From Burkholderiales bacterium (lineage in GTDB: Bacteria; Pseudomonadota; Gammaproteobacteria; Burkholderiales; Burkholderiaceae_C): a stretch of DNA of 6,307 nt. The stretch lies in assembly GCA_005793295.1 (NCBI GenBank), contig SXSX01000071.1, positions 1 through 6,307 of the forward strand. Reading direction: 5' to 3'. Both the position numbers and the translations under genes were made by a program. Of this stretch, positions 1-5,624 are shown in pieces. Position 1 is the stretch's first letter, and every line of letters starts with the position of its first letter. The notes below the pieces were generated by a model that was not told the DNA's origin, made no database searches, and worked only from the letters and a program-made list of their open reading frames with translations.

Positions 1-29
1 AGCTTCTTTTTAATAACACGGGTGTCCAT
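1..29 (-). CDS. Start of an unidentified gene downstream of livF (partial, cut by window edge)
   Basis: An ATG at 29 (minus strand) opens a frame that reads MDTRVIKKK and then leaves the window. Six nucleotides upstream lies a strong Shine-Dalgarno sequence, AAGGAG (36-41). The start is only 21 nt after the livF stop and in the same direction, so this is very probably the next gene of the same operon. About nine residues are too few to assign a family. The N-terminus does not look like the ferredoxin-type start expected of the missing phenol hydroxylase reductase P5, as far as such a short stretch can tell. It carries no signal peptide pattern in the visible part. Confidence 0.6.
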
Positions 30-35
30 AGTGCG

Positions 36-41
36 CTCCTT
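36..41 (-). promoter_or_regulatory. Ribosome binding site of the left-edge gene
   Basis: AAGGAG on the minus strand, 6 nt before the ATG at 29. It is the best match to the 16S rRNA anti-SD of any gene start in this window, and it is the main support for the otherwise tiny partial gene at 1-29. Confidence 0.6.
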
Positions 42-50
42 AAAAATTGT

Positions 51-791
51 TTATGCCAGGCCCACAGCCTCGCGTGAATTGACAGGGAAATAAGCACGGT
101 GCAAGATGCCTGGGTCACTAATGAGCTTGTCAGGCGCTCCGTCGTAAGACACTTCGCCACGTGACATCACATAAGCGTGATCCGCAAGACCCAGCGCCAA
201 TTGAGTGAACTGCTCGATCAGTAAAACGCCGATTCCGTCGGCGGCGATTTTGCGAATCACCGGTACCAGACGCGCTACGATCAGCGGTGCCAAGCCAAAC
301 GATAGTTCGTCGATTACCAAAAAGCGAGGTTTCATCATCAAAGCTTGAGCAATCGCCACCATCTGCTGCTGTCCTCCGGAAAGATCGCCCGCAGCCATGG
401 TCATTCGCGATTTCAGTTCAGGAAATAGCGCTAACGTGTGCTCAATGGCGGCGCTTAATGCACTGCGTGAGAGATCGCCTCCTGCTACTCGCAAATTGTC
501 TTGAACCGACATTTCCCTTAGCACCTGGTGACCCTCAGGTACCGTAGCAATCCCGCGGCGACGGATCTCGTCTGGGTCTTTGCCTTTGAGGTCCACGCCG
601 TCAAGCCAAATTTCACCAAACTCAGGCTCCACTACACCAGCAATACCCAACACGGTGCTGGTCTTACCCGCGCCATTGGGCCCGAGTAAAACCGTAATAC
701 TTCCTGGCGCAACCTTCAACTTAATGGAGTTGACTGCAATCTTGGTGCCCCGCACCATGACCAAGTTGTCAATTGTTAGCACTTGGCTCAT
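51..791 (-). CDS. livF: Liv-family ABC importer ATP-binding protein, LivF type
   Basis: This 246-aa cytoplasmic ATPase is the second nucleotide-binding subunit of the HAAT importer encoded with it; it hydrolyses ATP to power uptake. It shows Walker A GPNGAGKT (37-44), a Q-loop region VPEGHQ (85-89), a canonical LSGGQ signature (137-141) and Walker B FLVIDE (157-162) with catalytic Glu162. The usual Pro after the DE pair is Leu (DELSFGLAP), a variant I believe occurs in this family. The switch position reads LIEQ (Gln194) instead of His, which is the family norm for LivF. Length fits the usual 230-250 aa. The start at 791 overlaps the livG stop by 4 nt (ATGA) and is preceded by GGAGA (799-803) inside livG, so the two are translationally coupled. 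The ligand is unknown; context suggests an aromatic compound. Confidence 0.93.
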   Translation of the reverse strand: MSQVLTIDNLVMVRGTKIAVNSIKLKVAPGSITVLLGPNGAGKTSTVLGIAGVVEPEFGEIWLDGVDLKGKDPDEIRRRGIATVPEGHQVLREMSVQDNLRVAGGDLSRSALSAAIEHTLALFPELKSRMTMAAGDLSGGQQQMVAIAQALMMKPRFLVIDELSFGLAPLIVARLVPVIRKIAADGIGVLLIEQFTQLALGLADHAYVMSRGEVSYDGAPDKLISDPGILHRAYFPVNSREAVGLA

Positions 792-1519
792 GCTGCAATC
801 TCCATGGCTTCAAAATCACCCAAGTAAGCGCGTCGCACTTCGGGCTGTTCCAGCACATCTTTGGTTGGGCCCAGTGCGAGCAGTTTTCCGAAGTCGAGCA
901 CCATGGTTTCTTCACAGCAGGCCACGATCAATGCCACATCGTGATCGATTAAAAACACCTGCGCTCCGCAATAGGCAGGAATTCCTCGAATCACCGACTC
1001 TAGGTGCTGCGTCTCCGACTCCGACATGCCAGCACCCGGTTCGTCGAGCATCACCAATTCCGGCTTGCCAATCAAGGCCTTAGCGATTTCTGTGAGGTGG
1101 CGCTCGCCGGTGGTTAAGTTACTGCCTTTGCGGTGAATGCGCTTGCCTAAGCCAACGTAGTCAATAGCGCGCTGCACATCCTTCTGTGCCTCGACTTGGG
1201 TGCTGTAAGGGGCATGATCGGCGATGGCCTGCACGTTTTCCCATAGCGTCAAATCGTCAGCAATTTGATCGGTCTGGAAGGTGCGCCGCAAACCCATGTG
1301 CGCACGCTTGTGTGGGGCAATGTCGCTGATGACGACACCATTGACCGCCACACTTCCGCTGACCGGGGTCACAAACCCAGACAACACGTTAAGCAAGGTC
1401 GTTTTGCCCGCGCCGTTCGGGCCAATCAAGCCGACGATGGCTTTATCTAGGGTGACGCTCAGACCATCAATTGGTTTGACGCCACCAAACTGCACAGTGA
1501 GATTTTCGATACGAATCAT
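788..1519 (-). CDS. livG: Liv-family ABC importer ATP-binding protein, LivG type
   Basis: This 243-aa cytoplasmic ATPase pairs with LivF beneath the LivH/LivM membrane channel. It has Walker A GPNGAGKT (33-40), Q-loop Gln82 in RRTFQ, Walker B LVMLDE (155-160) with Glu160, and a true switch His193 (LIDHD). The C-terminal AYLG (231-234) is a LivG hallmark. The signature motif is divergent, LTTGE (135-139) in place of LSxGQ, followed by the normal EIAKAL helix. It is slightly shorter than the roughly 250-260 aa usual for LivG. The ATG at 1519 lies 5 nt after the livM stop with no clear Shine-Dalgarno sequence, so expression probably depends on coupling to livM translation. Its stop overlaps the livF start. 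The family assignment is secure; the transported substrate is not. Confidence 0.92.
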   Translation of the reverse strand: MIRIENLTVQFGGVKPIDGLSVTLDKAIVGLIGPNGAGKTTLLNVLSGFVTPVSGSVAVNGVVISDIAPHKRAHMGLRRTFQTDQIADDLTLWENVQAIADHAPYSTQVEAQKDVQRAIDYVGLGKRIHRKGSNLTTGERHLTEIAKALIGKPELVMLDEPGAGMSESETQHLESVIRGIPAYCGAQVFLIDHDVALIVACCEETMVLDFGKLLALGPTKDVLEQPEVRRAYLGDFEAMEIAA

Positions 1520-1524
1520 GGTGC

Positions 1525-3006
1525 TTATCGGTAAGAAGCAAAGGGCTTAGGGAAACGCTTGTCGATTCGTTGGCGCAAGGACAGAAGGTGCGGATAAGCC
1601 GCTACTTCCAACCCCACTTTGGCGGCCAACGACAACCAAATCAGGGCCAACGCAGTCACGAAAGGCACGTCGAACACTCCGGATGCAACCCAGGCTACAA
1701 ACAAGCCAATAAAGAGCCAGTTCAGCACCCGCTTGATAAAACGATGGTCCGGCACCCAGCCTTGGCGCTCAAAAACTTGCGCCAAACGAAGCGATAAAGC
1801 AGCCTCCATATCTTCGGTTCGGTCTTGCAGACGTTTTCCAAAAAAACCTAGCAAGAGCCAACATACGCCCGGGATCACCAACCGGAACAACAAGGCAATC
1901 AGGGAGATAAAAAATGCGCCGGCAAAACCCGCCTGTCCCGAAACCGCAAACAGCAGACCTAGACCAATCGAAATCACGCCCCAGGTGGTGAGACCTTCAA
2001 GGATGCGACTCATGCGAACAAACTTATAGAAGTCCGCCAATTGGCCCGCCAGTCCCTTGCGTCCCTGGATCAGAGAGACTAGCAACGCGAATCCGTAAAA
2101 CGCATTAGCCAGATTTCCATCGACGCCATGATCATTGAGAAGAGCGGGCAAAGCGCGAACCAAAAGGCCGGCAAAAATCACTCCGACCCAGTTGTAAACG
2201 CCGCCAACCACGGTGAGCGCATACAACAGAATGGATTGACTAACGGGGAAGCCCGTATTGTCTAATTGGCCATTAAGACCGGCGATCAAGCCGCCACCCA
2301 AGCCGGCCAAAAAACCGCCGAATGTAAAGGCCCACGCTTTGTAACGCAACACGCTCACGCCAGCGGCGGTAGCAGCCGCTTCGCTTTTTCGAATCAGTGC
2401 CCAGGCACGGCCAGGCATGGTGGCACGTTGCCATTCAATGAGGCCTAAGCCAAATGCCAACCACAGCACTACGTAACGGTAATAGGCGGTGTCGCTGCTG
2501 GCAATCCAAGGCCGTTGAATCAGCACGCGTTGTCCGGCCACGACTTTGCCGGTAAATCCGGTGCCACCATCCGGAAAGCCCACCACGTCCACCACCACTT
2601 GCACTGCCGCAGCAACCATTAGGGTCAGCAAAGCTAGATACAGACCGCGCATTCGCAGCGCTGGCAGACCCACAAGCAGACCAAAAACTGCAGCCACTAG
2701 GGCTCCGGCCAGCAAGGCCAATTCAAACGGAAGTCCGAAGCCGTGGATAAGACGCAAGCAAACCCACCCGCCCACTCCAGCCAGCGCAAACTGCGCTAGC
2801 GACACCATGCCCAGCTGCCCAAATAACAATGCCACGGTCCCAGCCACCAGCGCTAAGCACGCCACCGTGGTAAAGGTATTGAGCCAGTAAGCGGAAAACA
2901 ACCAAGGACCCAGCAATGCTGCCAGTCCCAAAGTCACCACTATCGGCATCACCCGACGCAGGGGCGTACCAGGTGGGATGTCCATTTTTTCTTTATCGCG
3001 TGCCAT
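1525..3006 (-). CDS. livM: Liv-family ABC importer permease LivM with a long C-terminal membrane extension
   Basis: This is the second inner-membrane permease of the importer, 493 aa from the start chosen here. The LivM core is at about residues 20-315: GQLGMVSLAQFALAGVGG (63-80), RMRGLYLALLTL (118-129) and the ATPase-contacting EAA region around GRAWALIRKSEAAATAAGV (199-217). LivM proteins are usually about 300-430 aa. Here a tail of roughly 160 residues follows, with hydrophobic segments at about 342-390, a charged, probably helical, cytoplasmic-looking stretch (391-427) and two further hydrophobic segments (428-466). The frame stays open upstream to an ATG at 3096, but that start would overlap livH by 65 nt with sequence unlike LivM. 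I prefer ATG 3006, 25 nt after the livH stop; ATG 2985 (486 aa) is also possible. None of these starts has a strong Shine-Dalgarno sequence. Confidence 0.88.
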   Translation of the reverse strand: MARDKEKMDIPPGTPLRRVMPIVVTLGLAALLGPWLFSAYWLNTFTTVACLALVAGTVALLFGQLGMVSLAQFALAGVGGWVCLRLIHGFGLPFELALLAGALVAAVFGLLVGLPALRMRGLYLALLTLMVAAAVQVVVDVVGFPDGGTGFTGKVVAGQRVLIQRPWIASSDTAYYRYVVLWLAFGLGLIEWQRATMPGRAWALIRKSEAAATAAGVSVLRYKAWAFTFGGFLAGLGGGLIAGLNGQLDNTGFPVSQSILLYALTVVGGVYNWVGVIFAGLLVRALPALLNDHGVDGNLANAFYGFALLVSLIQGRKGLAGQLADFYKFVRMSRILEGLTTWGVISIGLGLLFAVSGQAGFAGAFFISLIALLFRLVIPGVCWLLLGFFGKRLQDRTEDMEAALSLRLAQVFERQGWVPDHRFIKRVLNWLFIGLFVAWVASGVFDVPFVTALALIWLSLAAKVGLEVAAYPHLLSLRQRIDKRFPKPFASYR

Positions 3007-3031
3007 ATCGTTGTGTGATAAAAAGTGATCG

Positions 3032-3916
3032 CTAATCGAGGTGGCTGTTGTCGCGTGACAGCCCAATGCCTTGGCGTTGCTGCCAGAGAATGGCAAGAAT
3101 TGCGACCAAAAATGCAGCAGCCGAACCGTATCGAGAAATCTCGGGCACCAAAGCCGTTAGCGTCTCAGCTACACCAATCAACAAGCCACCCAAAACCGTA
3201 GCTGGTAGCGACATCAGGCGTCCTACCACAGCAGCGGCCATGGCAGGTATCACCAAAAAGGTCAACACAATGGGATTTAGGCGAACCATATTGCCCATGA
3301 AGAGGCCAGTAATGCCGGCAAATACGCCAGCGATCACCCAAGCCCAGGTATCTACGCGCTTGACGCGAACACCCAGAAGCGCGCTCAAAACTCGGTTACT
3401 TTGTAAGGCGCGCATGCGCAAGCCCAGCGGCGTTTTGGCCAGCAACCACAGCATGGCCAGCGTCAGACTGGCGGCCAAGCCCAAGGCCAGCAGGCGCGTG
3501 TAGCTGATCAGGCGCCTGCCATCAAATTCGAGCCCACCGCTGTCGGTGGGCAGCACCAAGCGACGCGGCTCGTCGCCCCAGTACCACTGGGAAATTCCCA
3601 TGATCAAGAGCGCAAAGCCCAAGGTGGCCATGGCACGCACCACCTTGTCTTGGTGCGTCAACGAAGGCGCGATGAACCGGCCATAAGCCCAGGACAGCAA
3701 AGTGGCAGCACCAATGCCCACCACCCAACCCAGCCAATCGGCATATTCCAAGTCGATGATTTGCCAACAGAGCATGGCGGCCAGCCCGCCCAAGGCACCG
3801 TAAGAAAAGTTGACGACACCGCTAGCGCGGTACAGCACCACCAAGCCAACGCCAGAGAGAGCATACACCGCGCCGACGCTGACGCCGACTACCAAAAATG
3901 GCAAAAACTGGTCCAT
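3032..3916 (-). CDS. livH: Liv-family ABC importer permease LivH
   Basis: This 294-aa inner-membrane permease forms the translocation path with LivM. The N-terminal segment VGVSVGAVYALSGVGLVVLY (10-29) followed by ASGVVNFSYGALGGLAAM (31-48) is the LivH pattern (the GVINFAHG region). ATLGFALLIMGIS (97-109) matches the conserved TxGxxLLL helix, and the EAA-type loop is at about 163-202 (LGLRMRALQSNRVLSALLGV). Further hydrophobic stretches at about 63-77, 145-160, 190-208, 215-250 and 266-279 fit a multi-pass permease. Length is normal for LivH. The ATG at 3916 follows the binding-protein stop by 14 nt. There is no good Shine-Dalgarno sequence, so coupling is likely. The short C-terminal tail is hydrophilic. 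Confidence 0.93.
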   Translation of the reverse strand: MDQFLPFLVVGVSVGAVYALSGVGLVVLYRASGVVNFSYGALGGLAAMLCWQIIDLEYADWLGWVVGIGAATLLSWAYGRFIAPSLTHQDKVVRAMATLGFALLIMGISQWYWGDEPRRLVLPTDSGGLEFDGRRLISYTRLLALGLAASLTLAMLWLLAKTPLGLRMRALQSNRVLSALLGVRVKRVDTWAWVIAGVFAGITGLFMGNMVRLNPIVLTFLVIPAMAAAVVGRLMSLPATVLGGLLIGVAETLTALVPEISRYGSAAAFLVAILAILWQQRQGIGLSRDNSHLD

Positions 3917-3930
3917 CGTGCGTCTGTCGA

Positions 3931-5178
3931 TTAGTTCACCAAGCCGCCCTTGGCCTCGATCGCCGTGATATCAGCTAAATCAGAGTCCTTAGATTGGAAG
4001 CACTTGGTAAGCGTTTTGAATCCGCTTCCGCTGATCAAGGACATACGGCCCGCATGGTTGGGCTGATGGCGATCGCCAGGTCCAAAATACCATGGTGCAC
4101 ACAGCATGTCCGACTTCACTTTGGTCAAGCCTTTGAATGCAGCGAATGTCGACTTGCGGTCGATCGGTCCTTTGATCGCCAAGAGTGCTTCTGTGGAAAC
4201 GCGAGCTGCCATGTAACCAGCTTGCGAGAAAGAGTCAATAGGATCTTTCTTATCGCCATATTTTTCCATGATGGCTTTCCAGTTTTTGGTGTCTTTGCCA
4301 TCGGTATCAAGTGGCTCCATTTCCATATGGACATAGAGCTTTTCATCCCAATATTTGCCTGCTGCTTTTGGCATTTGGGTGTGGTAGGCAGACGTTGGCA
4401 ATCCCCACTTGATGGTTTTGCCCAAGTCCTGCTGCTCTGCACCAGTCAAGATTGGCAGCATCATGCCGCGTGGCATACCGAGCACCACCCCACCGGCTTT
4501 TGCGGCGGAGATCTGTAAGGCGATGGCGTTGCCGTCGAGTTTGCCCGGATCAAAGATCACGGTGCTAACTTCTACGCCGTTGGCCTTACCGTAAGCCTCT
4601 ACGCCTGCACAGACCCAGTCGCCAAAGCCAGGAATGCCAGGGGCCACGCACACGAGCTTCTTAAGCTTAAAGGTCTCGGTGATGTACTGCGCCGCGCCCA
4701 GTGTGGACTGGCGTGGGCCTTGGTTAAAGCTGACGTAATTTTTACCATAGAAGCAGGCACGGGGTACGCCCACACCGGCTATAACGGCCACGCCTTCTTG
4801 CTCGTAGGTTGCGTTATTGGCACCGCACTCGACAAAGCTCGAGGATCCGACCATGCCAACAACTTTCGTGTCCTTGACCAGTTTGCTGGCGGACTGGGCG
4901 GCGACTTCGGGGTTCCAGGTGTCGTCTTGCACCGTGTAATTGACTGGGCGGCCATTGATACCGCCATTTGCGTTCACACACTTGAAGTAGGCAGCAGCCG
5001 AGCGCGCTGAAGAAGAAAAATCTTCAGGGCCGGTTTTACCAACTATGGCTCCCAACTGAATGGGTTCGCCAGTGGCGGCTTTGCCATTGCTCAAGCCACA
5101 ACTATCGGCTGCATAAGCGCTGCCACTTGCCACGACTGCAAGCATAAGCGCTGCGGTGGCGATGTTTCTGGTTTTCAT
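3931..5178 (-). CDS. Periplasmic ligand-binding protein of the Liv-type importer (Peripla_BP_6 family)
   Basis: This 415-aa secreted protein should capture the substrate in the periplasm and deliver it to LivH/LivM. Residues 1-23 form a Sec signal peptide: basic MKTRN, a hydrophobic core and AYA, with predicted cleavage before Ala24. No lipobox is seen. The mature part follows the Leu/Ile/Val-binding protein plan: IQLGAIVGKTGPE near the start, AAAYFKCVNANGGINGRPV (61-79), DDTWNPEVAAQSASKLV (85-101) and VVGMVGSSS (106-114). It has eight cysteines (27, 67, 118, 142, 177, 190, 360, 393), all in the mature protein, which allows up to four disulfides and is more than is common in this family. The ATG at 5178 has AGGAG at 5188-5192. 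The ligand cannot be read from the sequence; the adjacent phenol hydroxylase genes suggest an aromatic compound rather than an amino acid. Confidence 0.9.
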   Translation of the reverse strand: MKTRNIATAALMLAVVASGSAYAADSCGLSNGKAATGEPIQLGAIVGKTGPEDFSSSARSAAAYFKCVNANGGINGRPVNYTVQDDTWNPEVAAQSASKLVKDTKVVGMVGSSSFVECGANNATYEQEGVAVIAGVGVPRACFYGKNYVSFNQGPRQSTLGAAQYITETFKLKKLVCVAPGIPGFGDWVCAGVEAYGKANGVEVSTVIFDPGKLDGNAIALQISAAKAGGVVLGMPRGMMLPILTGAEQQDLGKTIKWGLPTSAYHTQMPKAAGKYWDEKLYVHMEMEPLDTDGKDTKNWKAIMEKYGDKKDPIDSFSQAGYMAARVSTEALLAIKGPIDRKSTFAAFKGLTKVKSDMLCAPWYFGPGDRHQPNHAGRMSLISGSGFKTLTKCFQSKDSDLADITAIEAKGGLVN

Positions 5179-5187
5179 TGATCGTGT

Positions 5188-5193
5188 CTCCTA
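5188..5193 (-). promoter_or_regulatory. Ribosome binding site of the binding-protein gene
   Basis: TAGGAG on the minus strand, 9 nt before ATG 5178. It fixes the start of the binding-protein gene, which is also supported by the signal peptide that begins exactly there. It lies just 3' of the hairpin at 5201-5235. Confidence 0.6.
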
Positions 5194-5200
5194 GATTTTT

Positions 5201-5235
5201 CACCCCTGGCTTGCCATATCGGCCGCAGCGGGGTG
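5201..5235 (-). other. GC-rich hairpin between the monooxygenase genes and the importer genes
   Basis: CACCCC (5201-5206) and GGGGTG (5230-5235) form a six-base-pair stem. An inner GGC/GCC pairing (5208-5210 with 5222-5224) could extend it around an 11-nt loop, separated by an asymmetric internal loop. In the transcript the hairpin is followed by A-rich sequence and then the ribosome binding site, not by a U-run, so it is not a standard intrinsic terminator. Hairpins at such a junction often mark an mRNA processing or stability element that lets a binding protein accumulate above its neighbours; that role is inferred here. It sits in the largest intergenic gap of the window (5179-5267, 89 nt), where I see no convincing -35/-10 or -24/-12 promoter. 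Confidence 0.4.
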
Positions 5236-5267
5236 TGAACTGCAGCAATTTCAAATGTGTTACTCAA

Positions 5268-5624
5268 CTAACTTAAAGATCCCTTGATACCTATCAGGCC
5301 AGGGGTGCGAAACCGGATCACATCTTTGTGACCAATGCCGTTTTCCTGAAGTGACTTAGTTGGATCGGGCTGCCAAGGCTGGCTCGACTTGAACCAGAGC
5401 ACTTGACTCCAGTCAATGTGGGCGAAATCTGGGTGCGCGCCATACACGCCGGGCAGTACCTCGCTGGTCAGTGCGCCAAAAGGCGTCTCGCCAGGCAAGG
5501 GCAGGCACACGGGCGCGCAAAACAGCAAATGGTCTTCCCAGCCGATGTACAACAAGGGGGCAGGAAAATTTTTGCGGACGTCTTTAGGTTCAAACTCATA
5601 GTTGCCCAGTGCCACGGTACTCAT
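5268..5624 (-). CDS. dmpO: Phenol hydroxylase P4 protein, small (gamma) hydroxylase subunit, DmpO-like
   Basis: This 118-aa cytoplasmic protein is the small subunit of the (alpha-beta-gamma)2 hydroxylase of multicomponent phenol hydroxylases. It is not itself catalytic but is part of the complex that inserts oxygen into the aromatic ring. The sequence follows the DmpO plan: YEFEPKD (9-15), the conserved DHLLFCAP (31-38), AHPDFAHIDW (63-72) and the C-terminal NGIGHKDVIRFRTPGLIGI (95-113). Its length is almost that of DmpO (about 119 aa). The ATG at 5624 overlaps the P3 stop by 4 nt (ATGA) and has AGGAGA at 5631-5636. In known phenol hydroxylase operons the next gene is the P5 reductase; here an ABC importer follows after 89 nt. 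Cresol or other aromatic substrates are equally possible. Confidence 0.9.
   Translation of the reverse strand: MSTVALGNYEFEPKDVRKNFPAPLLYIGWEDHLLFCAPVCLPLPGETPFGALTSEVLPGVYGAHPDFAHIDWSQVLWFKSSQPWQPDPTKSLQENGIGHKDVIRFRTPGLIGIKGSLS

Noticed and set aside
580..1083. Plus-strand open frame of 167 codons opposite livF/livG
   Set aside because: It lies wholly antisense to two strongly supported ATPase genes, spans their junction, is rich in Pro/Ser/Arg as expected of a shadow frame, and matches no family I know.
1619..2029. Plus-strand open frame of 136 codons opposite the livM tail
   Set aside because: I checked it because the livM tail is unusual, but its low-complexity, Lys/Arg/Pro/Asn-rich translation has no recognisable domain, whereas the minus frame gives clear hydrophobic membrane segments.
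3048..3503. Plus-strand open frame of 151 codons opposite livH
   Set aside because: Antisense to a conserved permease; the composition is typical of the reverse of hydrophobic codons and no start signal is evident.
3994..4518. Plus-strand open frame of 174 codons opposite the binding-protein gene
   Set aside because: Though long and Cys/His-containing, it is fully antisense to a gene with signal peptide and family motifs, and shows no domain pattern.
51..5178. Ordinary leucine/isoleucine/valine importer
   Set aside because: Not excluded by sequence, but placement directly after phenol hydroxylase subunits makes an aromatic ligand more plausible, so I did not name the binding protein livK or livJ.
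5201..5235. Intrinsic terminator after P4
   Set aside because: The stem is followed by A-rich sequence on the transcribed strand, not a U-run; on the plus strand the following bases are also not a T-run.
5179..5267. Sigma-54 (-24/-12) or sigma-70 promoter before the importer genes
   Set aside because: Phenol hydroxylase operons often use sigma-54, so I looked for GG-N10-GC and for -35/-10 pairs on the minus strand. TTGAAA and TTGAGT hexamers exist but have no suitable -10 at proper spacing, and no GG-N10-GC element with good flanks was found.
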